A DNA stretch of 64,000 nt from Myxococcales bacterium (GTDB lineage Bacteria > Myxococcota_A > Polyangia > Nannocystales > Nannocystaceae): positions 248,001 to 312,000 of the forward strand of contig JACKDV010000004.1 in assembly GCA_020633315.1 (NCBI GenBank), read 5' to 3'. A program made the translations under genes and the position numbers. Shown in pieces: positions 16,694 through 26,821 of the stretch (position 1 is the first letter of the stretch; the number at the start of each line of letters is the position of its first letter). The notes below the pieces were generated by a model. The model did no database searches and was not told the DNA's origin. It worked only from the letters and a program-made list of their open reading frames with translations.

Positions 16694-16930
16694 GATCTGC
16701 CACGCTCGTGGCACCGTGACTGGGGCGAGGAGCACTTCGCCAAGGGCAGGGTCGAGGGCGAGGCATGGGGCGAGGCCTCGGCGATCCTCGAGCGGCTCGA
16801 CTTCCTCGGGCTGTCCCCCGATCCCGCGCTTCGCCACCGCATCCTCGCCTGCACCGATCTCGAGCCGCTCGACCGCTGGCTCCGCGCGGCGGTCACCGCT
16901 CGCTCGCTCGACGAGCTGCGGGTCCCATAG
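16680..16930 (+). pseudogene. C-terminal remnant of an Rpn/PD-(D/E)XK transposase-like protein
   Basis: An open frame ending at 16930 encodes about 75 residues that look like the tail of the large Rpn-type (recombination-promoting nuclease/putative transposase) family common in myxobacteria: FAKGRVEGEAWGEA, then ILERLDFLGLSPDPALRHRILACTDLEPLDRWLRAAVTARSLDELRVP. In intact members a PD-(D/E)XK nuclease domain of about 200 residues precedes this tail. Here the frame is preceded by the monooxygenase terminator hairpin, and no ATG, GTG or TTG start in frame gives a sensible protein. The nuclease domain is absent, so this is a decayed fragment. Confidence 0.65.
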
Positions 16931-16957
16931 CCGAGGCCGCGAGCCACGCGGGCCTGC

Positions 16958-17719
16958 TCAGACCGCCTTCAGCGCCTCGAGCGGCACGTAGAACTTGAGG
17001 TATCGCTTGCCGTCCGAGTACGGCTGACCGCGGCGGCTCTCCACCAGCACCGTGGCCCGCCGCGTGATCCGATTGACCACCCCCACCTGGTGCTTGCCCT
17101 CGAAGTCGAAGGCCACGCGCTGGCCCACGGCGAGCCCGAGCTGCTGGGTGGCTCGCTCGCGCGGCGTGACCAGCCGGTGTCGGTGGTCGGTGTGCCCGAG
17201 GAGCCTCCGTGCGATGCCCTGGAAGCGAGGCTTGGCGCAGCTCGAGCGCTCCCACAGCCACATCTCCACCAGGTGCACCAGCTCGTGCTCCACGATCCCC
17301 TGCAGCGCCGACAGCCGGTCGGGACACGGCAGCCCCACCACGCTCACCTCTCGCGAGGGCGCCTCGAAGGTGTCGAGCAGCAGCGTGGTCGACACCGCGA
17401 TCTCGTAGTGTCGCTGCTCGCTGCCCCGCAGCCGCCACGCGGTGGTCTTGCCCCCCACCGAGGTCATCCGCGGCGACAGCCGGAACCTCAGGCGCGCCCG
17501 GGGCTCCTGCTCCCGCAGGAGCCCCTCGAAGAAGCCCTCGTCGATCGCGTCGAAGACCGCCTCGAGATCGCGCGGCGAGATCCGGGTGAAGTCGGCCCCG
17601 TCGAGGTGGGCCGAGCCCTCGAGCACGCGGCGGTGGATCTCCCGCCGCCGCGCGTCGATCACATCGGGGCCGAGCTCCCGCTCCTCGACGAGGCTCCGCA
17701 GGCGCTCGAGGGGCTCCAC
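16958..17719 (-). CDS. SprT-like zinc metalloprotease domain protein
   Basis: A protein of 253 residues. The zinc-binding motif is HELVH within IVEHELVHLVEMWLW, with a downstream histidine region (GHTDHRHRLVTPRERA). The preceding beta strands SVGGKTTAWRLRG..HYEIAVSTTLLLDTF match the SprT/SPRTN fold, whose members cleave DNA-protein crosslinks or serve as general zinc proteases. A C-terminal 60-residue part (VGQRVAFDFEGKHQVGVVNRITRRATVLVE) resembles a small beta-barrel. No signal peptide is present, so it is cytoplasmic. It lies 4 bp downstream of the frameshifted small gene at the end of the nitric-oxide operon. The link to NO stress, if any, is contextual. Confidence 0.83.
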   Translation of the reverse strand: MEPLERLRSLVEERELGPDVIDARRREIHRRVLEGSAHLDGADFTRISPRDLEAVFDAIDEGFFEGLLREQEPRARLRFRLSPRMTSVGGKTTAWRLRGSEQRHYEIAVSTTLLLDTFEAPSREVSVVGLPCPDRLSALQGIVEHELVHLVEMWLWERSSCAKPRFQGIARRLLGHTDHRHRLVTPRERATQQLGLAVGQRVAFDFEGKHQVGVVNRITRRATVLVESRRGQPYSDGKRYLKFYVPLEALKAV

Positions 17720-17723
17720 CGGC

Positions 17724-18022
17724 TCAGGGTACCAGCACCGCGTCCACGTAGGCGCGAAGGTCCTCGTCGTAGCCCCACTTGCCGCCGCCCTCCACCACCA
17801 GGTAGGTGCCGGCCCGCGCCCGGTCGGGCACGCGGTTGGCGAAGACGTTGGGGTCGTAGAGGGTCACCGACGGCACCTGCCGCTCGATCTCCACGGAGCT
17901 GGGGCATCGAGCGCGCGGGCCCGGGCGAGGAGCGCCTCCTCCTGGCCGCTGCGCACGGGGAGCAGGGCCCCCTCGGCGCTCACGCAGGGCCGCAGGCCCA
18001 CCACGCCGTGGACGTTGCCCAT
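17724..18022 (-). pseudogene. Small gene interrupted by an apparent frameshift
   Basis: Two adjoining frames both have strong coding character. Frame A starts at the ATG at 18022 (MGNVHGVVGLRPCVSAEGA..) and is convincing for ~39 codons before degenerating. Frame B, one base off, takes over near 17900 (PSSVEIERQVPSVTLYDPNV..) and ends at 17724 with RAYVDAVLVP. Joined, they would give a protein of about 98 residues. A GTG in frame B could start a separate ~57-residue gene, but the joint position and matched codon usage suggest one broken gene, or an assembly error near the G-run at about 17900. It sits 4 bp after the Rrf2 regulator gene. Not recognised as a family. Confidence 0.6.
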
Positions 18023-18026
18023 GGGC

Positions 18027-18470
18027 TCACTCCGCGATCTGCAAGAGCCGCCGGTAGCGGGCCTCGTTGCGGGGACCCACCGCGTCGGCCAGCGTGTACT
18101 CGTTGAGCACCGCCACGAACGCCTTGCGGGCGCGCACCAGCGGCGGCACCAGGGCGCAGGCCCCCGTGAGCGGGCAGTTGTCGTTGCCCTCCTCGAGGCA
18201 CTCCACCAGCGCGAAGTCGGGCTCGGTCAGCATCACCACGTCGCCGATGCGGATCTCCGCGGCCGGGCGCCCCAGCTCCATGCCTCCGCCCCGACCGCGC
18301 TTGATCGACAGCAGCCCGTGCTTGCCGAGCTTGCCCACCACCTTGAACAAGTGGTGGGTGGAGATCCCGTACGCCGCTCCGATCTCCTCGGTGGAGACCT
18401 GACGCCCGGGGGCCGCCGCCACGTAGAGCAGCACCCGCAGGGCGTAGTCGCTGTGCTTGGTGAGTCGCAC
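18027..18470 (-). CDS. nsrR: Rrf2-family regulator, NsrR-like nitric-oxide sensor
   Basis: A protein of 147 residues. The N-terminal winged helix (MRLTKHSDYALRVLLYVAAAPGRQVSTEEIGAAYGISTHHLFKVVGKL) is characteristic of Rrf2 regulators. Three cysteines in CLEEGNDNCPLTGAC, near residues 90-105, have the spacing of the Fe-S ligands of NsrR, which loses DNA binding when NO reacts with its cluster. The neighbouring globin and reductase genes strengthen the NsrR reading over IscR or RsrR. The start is a GTG. It is the third gene of the operon, 15 bp after the reductase, so it would be autoregulated if the upstream palindrome is its operator. Confidence 0.85.
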   Translation of the reverse strand: MRLTKHSDYALRVLLYVAAAPGRQVSTEEIGAAYGISTHHLFKVVGKLGKHGLLSIKRGRGGGMELGRPAAEIRIGDVVMLTEPDFALVECLEEGNDNCPLTGACALVPPLVRARKAFVAVLNEYTLADAVGPRNEARYRRLLQIAE

Positions 18471-18485
18471 GGGGGTCGAGCGAGA

Positions 18486-19490
18486 CTACACTGCCATGCT
18501 CGCCTCGCGGGAGGCAGGCGGCGGCCCCATCACGAATGCGTCGGCGAAGATCCGCCGAGACGACAGACCGGCGAGGAACAGGCCTCGTCGCAGCCGGTGC
18601 ACGATCGGCGGATCGCCGCACAGCAGCGCGAAGGCATCCTTGGGAGCGCCGAGCTCGCGGAAGCGCTCGCCGGCCACGGCATCCACCGGGGCCTCTCGCA
18701 GCTCGCCGCGATCACCGCCCGCGAGCACGCAGCTCAGCAGCTCGACCCGCTCGTGGGCCCGGGCCAGCGCACGCCACGGCTCGTGGAGGTAGAGCCCGGC
18801 CGGCGTGGCCGCGGCCTCGATGACCACGATCGGCCCGCGGTGCTCGGCGGCCACCGCCTCGCGAGCCACCCCCCAAAGCGGAGCGACCCCGGTCCCCACC
18901 CCCACCAGCAGCAGCGGGGCCTGGGGCTCCTCGGGCACGTACACGCAGTCGCCGTACGGCCCGCGCAGGCTCACGCGATCCCCCGGCCGCGCCTGCTGGA
19001 CCACCCAGCGGCTCATCTGACCGCCGGGCACGAGCCCCACGTGGAGCTCCACCCACGGCTCCTGCGGCAGGCTGGCGATCGAGTAGCTGCGCGTGAGGCC
19101 GTCGGCGCGACGCATCGCCACGTACTGACCCGCGCGATGCGACAGCGGCGAGTCGGGCCGCAGCCGCAGCCGGGTGACGGTGGCGCTCAGCGGCGCCACC
19201 TCGATCACCTCGGCCCCGACCTCGTCGGCGTGATCGGCCGCGTGCACCTCGAGATCGGCCTGCGGTCGGCACTGGCACGCCAGGAACACCCCGCGTCGGC
19301 GCTCGCTCGCTCGCAGCCCCTGCTGCGCCGCCTCGGGGACGCTCCCCGGGGCGGCCTGCAGGGCGCATGCCTTGCACGCTCCGCTGCGACACGCGTGAGC
19401 CACGTCGGCTCCCGCCCGCAGCAGGCCGTCGAGCACCGTCTCCCCCGGGGCGAGCGGCACCCGGTGGTCCCCGTACCTGACCGTGGCCAT
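18486..19490 (-). CDS. NAD(P)H oxidoreductase with plant-type 2Fe-2S, FAD and NAD domains
   Basis: A protein of 334 residues. Residues ~1-90 are a plant-type ferredoxin domain with ligands in ACRSGACKAC and FLACQC. Residues ~95-195 are the FAD domain (GQYVAMRR..TRSYSIASLPQE). Residues ~200-320 are the NAD(P) domain (LLVGVGTGVAPLWGV, LLCGDPPIV). This is the architecture of dioxygenase and methane-monooxygenase reductases. In this operon it follows directly after a truncated haemoglobin, so it may supply electrons to that globin, doing in trans what the reductase half of flavohaemoglobin does in cis. The ATG at 19490 gives a clean ferredoxin start. The partnership is inferred from context; the fold is clear. 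Confidence 0.9.
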   Translation of the reverse strand: MATVRYGDHRVPLAPGETVLDGLLRAGADVAHACRSGACKACALQAAPGSVPEAAQQGLRASERRRGVFLACQCRPQADLEVHAADHADEVGAEVIEVAPLSATVTRLRLRPDSPLSHRAGQYVAMRRADGLTRSYSIASLPQEPWVELHVGLVPGGQMSRWVVQQARPGDRVSLRGPYGDCVYVPEEPQAPLLLVGVGTGVAPLWGVAREAVAAEHRGPIVVIEAAATPAGLYLHEPWRALARAHERVELLSCVLAGGDRGELREAPVDAVAGERFRELGAPKDAFALLCGDPPIVHRLRRGLFLAGLSSRRIFADAFVMGPPPASREASMAV

Positions 19491-19501
19491 GCCTCGTCCT
19501 G

Positions 19502-19879
19502 CTACTTCCGTCCGAGCACGTCGTCGCGCACGCTCTCGGCCACCGCCCCGATCTGCTCGATCAGGTTGGCCGGGACGTCCAGCGACGCGAGGGTCTCGGC
19601 CAGGTGCTTGATGACGAGATCGACGTGCCGATCGGTGGCGCCCTTGGCCACCACCACCGCGTGCGCCGACTTCATGTCGCGACCGGTGTACTGGTTGGGC
19701 CCGCCGGTGACCATCGTGAGGAACGCCTTCTGCTTGTCGATCTGGCGATCCATGTCGATGTCGTCGAAGAACGGGGCCAGCTCCTCGTCGCTCAGCACGC
19801 GGCGGTAGAAGTCCTCCACGGCCACGTTCATCGCGGCCTCGCCCCCGATCTGCTCGTAGATGCTCTTGTCGTCGCTCAT
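19502..19879 (-). CDS. Group 1 truncated haemoglobin
   Basis: A protein of 125 residues, the usual length of a group I truncated globin. Features: MSDDKSIYEQIGGEAAMNVAVEDFYRRVLSDEELAPFF, with the distal B10 tyrosine in DFYRRVL; TGGPNQYTGRDM; and the proximal F8 histidine in MKSAHAVV. The C-terminal H helix follows (LDVPANLIEQIGAVAESVRDDVLG). Such globins bind O2 and NO and can dioxygenate NO to nitrate if re-reduced. Start 19879 (ATG) is preferred over an in-frame ATG at 19942 that would add 21 unrelated residues. It is the first gene of an operon with a reductase and an NsrR-like regulator, preceded by an AT-rich promoter region with a palindrome. Confidence 0.93.
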   Translation of the reverse strand: MSDDKSIYEQIGGEAAMNVAVEDFYRRVLSDEELAPFFDDIDMDRQIDKQKAFLTMVTGGPNQYTGRDMKSAHAVVVAKGATDRHVDLVIKHLAETLASLDVPANLIEQIGAVAESVRDDVLGRK

Positions 19880-19922
19880 GGTCGGGCTCACGAATACCAC
19901 CCTGGTACCGGCCGGCAAGTAA

Positions 19923-19945
19923 AAGTTGCATGTCATTGGCAATTA
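19923..19945. promoter_or_regulatory. Candidate Rrf2/NsrR operator upstream of the globin operon
   Basis: An imperfect inverted repeat AAGTTGC-N9-GCAATTA (5 of 7 positions complementary) in an unusually AT-rich patch, centred about 55 bp upstream of the globin ATG. Size and half-site sequence are reminiscent of NsrR operators (AAGATGCATTT-type half sites). It also overlaps a -35-like TTGCCA on the minus strand. Confidence 0.4.
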
Positions 19946-20013
19946 TTAGAGGAGCGGCGCTCCCCTCCACCCACCCGGTCGGGGGCCCCGGTGCGTGCTA
20001 CGGTCGCAATCGG

Positions 20014-20640
20014 GTGGAGCGCAGGGCTCGGGCACCGAGGGCGACCAGGGGGGCGATCGCAGGGTCGGTCTGGGTGCTGGTCACGACCGGCTGCTTCGGC
20101 GACTGGGTGAGCGCCCGCCCTCGAGCGCGCCGCGACGAGCCCCCGGTCGCCGAGCGAGTCGAGTCCCCCACCCCGGCCGATCCTTGTCGGGCCTACCTCC
20201 ACGCGGTCGCCGAGCACTGTGAGGGGATCCTCGATGGTCACCCCCACGAGCGAGCCTGCCACCCCGAGGTGGTGAGGGTGATGGCGCTGTTCCACGACGG
20301 CGAGGAGCCGCTGGACCACCAGCCCCGTGCTACCGGGGAATCGCGCGACCAGACCTGCGCCCGCTACCTGCGCACGATGCCCGAGCCGCACGAGGAGGGG
20401 GCACGCGCGGTGGAGCTGGGGCCGCGCTGCCGAGCGTGGGCCCTCGAGATCCGCGAGCGCTGCGTGGCCCCGCTCGCCACCCTGCCGCCCGCGCTCGAGG
20501 CCTGCGGCTCCGACCTGCTGGCGTTCGAGAGCGCGTTGGGGGGCATCACCTTCGGGCGGGCCACCGACTACGAGTCGCTGTGCGAGGACGCGGTGACCCG
20601 CCTCCGCGACGAGCCCACGTCGAGCTCCGAGACCCGCTAG
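20014..20640 (+). CDS. Hypothetical cysteine-containing probable lipoprotein
   Basis: About 208 residues from a GTG (VERRARAPRATRG..). The N-terminus has a hydrophobic stretch AIAGSVWVLVTTGC that could be a signal with a weak lipobox, then a short linker. A helical domain with regularly placed cysteines follows (DPCRAYLHAVAEHCEG, RACHPEV, DQTCARYL, GPRCRAWALEIRERCVAPL, EACGSDLL, LCEDAVTRL). At least eight cysteines suggest disulfide bonding in the periplasm. The start is uncertain; the frame is open further upstream to 19930 across the globin promoter, but that part is probably non-coding. It is divergent from the NO operon. Family not recognised. Confidence 0.6.
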   Translation: MERRARAPRATRGAIAGSVWVLVTTGCFGDWVSARPRARRDEPPVAERVESPTPADPCRAYLHAVAEHCEGILDGHPHERACHPEVVRVMALFHDGEEPLDHQPRATGESRDQTCARYLRTMPEPHEEGARAVELGPRCRAWALEIRERCVAPLATLPPALEACGSDLLAFESALGGITFGRATDYESLCEDAVTRLRDEPTSSSETR

Positions 20641-20767
20641 CCGGCCGAGCCCTCCACAGCCACGCGCAGCGGATGCATCGGCCTCGCTTCGCCAGGGTCC
20701 TCATCCTCTCCACGGTAGCAGCGACCGCGACTCGTCGACGACCGGCCAGCCGAATCACCCTCACTCG

Positions 20768-20794
20768 ACCACATTGTGACCGGCCCAGTGTGGT
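20768..20794. promoter_or_regulatory. Inverted repeat upstream of the receptor kinase
   Basis: ACCACATTG, loop TGACCGGCC, CAGTGTGGT: a 9-bp stem including one G-U pair, 46 bp upstream of the chosen kinase start and 127 bp after the previous stop. It could be an operator for the kinase gene or a 3' hairpin of the preceding gene. Confidence 0.4.
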
Positions 20795-20839
20795 GCGAAC
20801 GAGCGACCGTGCTCCCGGGTGCCGCATAGTACGGCTACG

Positions 20840-23377
20840 ATGGTGGGGATGGGATCGGGTTGGCGGTGGCTGATGCTGCTGGTCGTCGTGCTATGGCTGC
20901 CCGCCTGCCAGGCGAGCGACGAGGTCCCGCTCGATCGCTGGATGCTCACCGTCGAGGGCCAGGCCGAGGCGATCGAGATCGTGCTCCCGCACCACCTCGA
21001 CGATCGTCTCCCCCGTCACGACACCACCTACTGGCTGCGCGCCGTGGTCGACCCGGGTCCGCTGCGCGGTCGAGAGCTCGGCCTGGTGCTGCCCCACCTC
21101 GAGGGCCTGGTGGCGCTGCGGGTGGACGGCCTGCGGGCGGTGCCCACCCGTCAGGAGCCCGCCGCTCGCCATCGCCACGCCGGTCCTCACGTGTGGCGCC
21201 TGCCCGAGGACAGCGGCGTGTCGGGGCCCATGACCCTCGAGCTCGAGGTCTCGCATCGCTGGACGCAGAGCGGGTGGATCGACACGATCCCGCGGCTGCG
21301 CCCGGCCGCGGCGATCGGCGGCCGGGCGCTGGCGGTGGTGCTCGTCGACGACGTGGGAGCCGTGGCCAGCTTCTGCGGCCTGGTGATGATCGGCCTGATG
21401 TCGCTGTGGGTGTTCCTGGCCAACCGCTCGCGCCGCAGCTACCTGTGGTTCGCGGTCCAGCTGCTGGCGGCCTCGGTCTATCCGCTCTACGTCACCGGCT
21501 ACCCGCAGCTGCTGCTGGGCGCCTACGACACCGTGCTGCTGGCCCTGGGCCTCGATCTGGCCCTGTTCTCGGCGGTGATGTTCAGCCACACCGAGTTCAC
21601 GCTGAGCCGACCGCGACGCAACGCCCCCTGGGCCGTGGGCATCGGGCTGGCCGCGCTGTGTGCCCTCGCCGCCCCCGGCCCCTTCCACATCACCGCGCTC
21701 GGGGCCCGGGCCACGGTGGTCGTGCTCACCGTGGTGGTGGCCTACCAGGTGGTGCTCGGCGTGGGCTTCGTGCGCCGGGCCAAGCGCCCCGCGGGCTCGG
21801 TGATCTTCCTGGTGGAGTGGCTGCTGCTGGGGGTCACCTCGGCCTTCGACGGGGTGGCCTGGCTGGGCCTGGGCGAGCCCCTGGGCGGGGTGCGGGCGGC
21901 GTGCCTGGGCCTGGGCGCCTTCGCCCTGCTCAATTCGCTGCGCCTCACCCGAGAGCACGTGGAGTCGCTGGTCACCACCGATCGCCTCAACCGCCAGCTC
22001 GCCCGCCGCGTGAAAGCGCTCGAGAAGGAGCGCGCCGAGGTCGAGCGCCTCAACGAGCAGCTCCGCGACCAGATGAGCCACCGCTCCCGGCAGCTGTTCA
22101 GCATGCTGAGCATGGTGGGCAACCGCAGCGGCCCCGCCACCGTGCTGCAGCCGGGCGACGTGGTGGGGGGCAAGTACCGGGTGACCCACGAGCTGGGCGC
22201 AGGGGGCATGGGCGTGGTCTATGCGGTGCTGCGCCAGGCCGACGAGCAGCGGCTGGCACTCAAGATCGCGGTGCATGCCGACGCCTGGGGCCTGGCCCGC
22301 CTCGCGCGCGAGGCCGAGATCGCCACCCGCGTCGATCACCCCAACGTGGTGGCGGTGACCGACGTCGACATCGACCCGCGCGGCTTCCTGTACCTGGTGA
22401 TGGAGCACGTGGATGGGCCCGCGCTCTCCGAGTACAAGCGGGGCTACGGCCGCGACCGCAGCTGGGCGCTCGACGTGCTCCAGCAGGTGGCCGAGGGCCT
22501 GGCCGCGCTGCACCAGGAGGGCGTGGTGCACCGCGACCTCAAGCCGGCCAACGTGCTGCTGCTGGTGCGCAGCGACGGCGGCCTGCGGGTGAAGATCACC
22601 GACTTCGGCATCTCCCGCACCCTCGACGTGGACGGGAGCACCGACCCGCGGCCCCAGGATTCCGACGTCTACATGCCGGTGATGCGCTCCGAGGCGCTCG
22701 ACGACGCCGCCCGCCGGCTGCTCGACGCCCAGCTCCGCGGCGAGGCGGCCGAGCAATCGCGGGCCGAGCTCGACACCGGCGAGCTGCCCTCGGGCCCCTC
22801 GCGCCGGCTGCCCCCGCGCGCGATCCAGGACGAGTCGACCCGCCCGCTGCGCAACGAGGAGGTCCGCGAGCTCGAGCTGTGGGAGCCCAGCTCGCCGCTC
22901 ACCCAGGCCGGTCAGATCGTGGGCACCCCCGTGTACATGGCACCCGAGCTCGCGCTCGATCCTCCGCTCATCAGCCCCGCCGCCGACGTGTTCTCGTTCG
23001 GGGTGATCGCCTACCAGCTCCTCAGCGGGGAGCGCCCCTTCACCGAGCCGCCGGTGATGGCGGTCGCGGAGGGCCGGCCGCTGCCCCCCGAGCCGGAGCT
23101 CGACCTGGAGCGGCTCCCCTCGCCCCTGCGTCCCGTCATCCGGGCCTGCCTGAGCCTGGAGCCCGCCGAGCGCCCCAGCGCGGCCGTGCTCGCCACCGTG
23201 CTCGCCGACCTCCGCACCGAGCACGGCACCCGCGACCTGCACGACCTGCCCAGCCGACCGTTCCCACGCCTCGAGCTCCGCGAGCTGGTGCGGGTGCACC
23301 CGAGCGACCCCCGCGACCCCGATGCACCACGAGCGCGCCGACACGAGACCTCGCCGCCCGAGCCCCACGCGGCGTGA
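20840..23377 (+). CDS. Receptor Ser/Thr protein kinase: lipoprotein-like N-terminus, 7TM domain, coiled coil, kinase
   Basis: A protein of 845 residues. A signal segment ends in WLPAC. A periplasmic beta-rich domain follows (~30-160), then about seven or eight membrane helices (~163-367) with the layout of 7TMR-DISM receptors, then a coiled coil (~380-425, VKALEKERAEVERLNEQLRDQ). The Ser/Thr kinase domain has the glycine loop GAGGMGVVYA near 452, HRDLKPAN near 564 and DFG near 588. The activation segment is exceptional: MAPE comes only at about residue 700, some 112 residues after DFG instead of about 25-35. The insertion is rich in Asp/Glu/Arg/Ser/Pro. All catalytic residues are present. 7TMR-DISM modules are better known on histidine kinases and cyclases, so a kinase fusion is notable. 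Confidence 0.9.
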   Translation: MVGMGSGWRWLMLLVVVLWLPACQASDEVPLDRWMLTVEGQAEAIEIVLPHHLDDRLPRHDTTYWLRAVVDPGPLRGRELGLVLPHLEGLVALRVDGLRAVPTRQEPAARHRHAGPHVWRLPEDSGVSGPMTLELEVSHRWTQSGWIDTIPRLRPAAAIGGRALAVVLVDDVGAVASFCGLVMIGLMSLWVFLANRSRRSYLWFAVQLLAASVYPLYVTGYPQLLLGAYDTVLLALGLDLALFSAVMFSHTEFTLSRPRRNAPWAVGIGLAALCALAAPGPFHITALGARATVVVLTVVVAYQVVLGVGFVRRAKRPAGSVIFLVEWLLLGVTSAFDGVAWLGLGEPLGGVRAACLGLGAFALLNSLRLTREHVESLVTTDRLNRQLARRVKALEKERAEVERLNEQLRDQMSHRSRQLFSMLSMVGNRSGPATVLQPGDVVGGKYRVTHELGAGGMGVVYAVLRQADEQRLALKIAVHADAWGLARLAREAEIATRVDHPNVVAVTDVDIDPRGFLYLVMEHVDGPALSEYKRGYGRDRSWALDVLQQVAEGLAALHQEGVVHRDLKPANVLLLVRSDGGLRVKITDFGISRTLDVDGSTDPRPQDSDVYMPVMRSEALDDAARRLLDAQLRGEAAEQSRAELDTGELPSGPSRRLPPRAIQDESTRPLRNEEVRELELWEPSSPLTQAGQIVGTPVYMAPELALDPPLISPAADVFSFGVIAYQLLSGERPFTEPPVMAVAEGRPLPPEPELDLERLPSPLRPVIRACLSLEPAERPSAAVLATVLADLRTEHGTRDLHDLPSRPFPRLELRELVRVHPSDPRDPDAPRARRHETSPPEPHAA

Positions 23378-23436
23378 CCTCGCCCGACGAGGGCTCGAGC
23401 TCGCGGCCGCCCCGTGGGCATCGAGGCACGCGCGGC

Positions 23437-26235
<2,799 letters not shown>

Positions 26236-26243
26236 GGCGCTCC

Positions 26244-26807
26244 TCAGCCCGCGGCGTCGCGGTGGCGCTCGATCCAGCCGGGCAGCGACTCGAGCGCGAA
26301 GACGTTCTTCGAGTCGTCGCGGCGCTTGTCGATCTCGAGGTAGGCGATGAGGGCGGCCGCTTCCTCGCCCACGCCCGCCTCGATGATCTGGAGGCCGATC
26401 TCCGCCCACTCCTCGAGCTGCGGGTTGGGGACCAGCAGGCGGATGGCGAGCTGCGAGGGCGCCTCGTCGGCCGACAGCGGCTGGAAGCCGAGCTGCTTGG
26501 CGTCGAAGACCATGGGGCCGGCGTGCACCTCGAAGTCGAAGCCCCGCCCGGGGCGGAAGGCCGAGAACGACCAGCGCGGCAGCGCGGGGGCCGAGGCCAC
26601 CAGCTCGCGCACCAGGGGGAAGGCATCGGCCTCGCCGCCCGCCGTGATCATCACCTCGCGGGTCCCCTCCACGTCGTGGACCTCGGCGGCGATGCGATCG
26701 TCGATCTTGGCCAGCTCCTCGCTGAGCAGCTCGGCCACCGCATCGGGACCCATCGCGCTCACCTCGGCGGCCCGCGCCACCAGCCAGCTCCACCGTGCGT
26801 CGCTCAT
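26244..26807 (-). CDS. Hypothetical cytoplasmic protein
   Basis: A protein of 187 residues starting MSDARWSWLVARAAEVS. No signal or membrane segment is visible. The core runs EVHDVEGTREVMITAGGEADAFPLVRELVASAPALPRWSFSAFRPGRGFDFEVHAGPMVFDAKQLGFQPL, followed by an acidic helical end with IEAGVGEEAAALIAYLEIDKR. This pattern (Leu-Pro-x-Trp-x-Phe-x-Ala-Phe-Arg) recurs in a widespread uncharacterised family, but I cannot name it. It lies between a ChrR-like cupin gene (14 bp) and a TPR kinase gene (8 bp) and is surely co-transcribed with them. Confidence 0.78.
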   Translation of the reverse strand: MSDARWSWLVARAAEVSAMGPDAVAELLSEELAKIDDRIAAEVHDVEGTREVMITAGGEADAFPLVRELVASAPALPRWSFSAFRPGRGFDFEVHAGPMVFDAKQLGFQPLSADEAPSQLAIRLLVPNPQLEEWAEIGLQIIEAGVGEEAAALIAYLEIDKRRDDSKNVFALESLPGWIERHRDAAG

Positions 26808-26821
26808 GGCCTCGGCAATTA

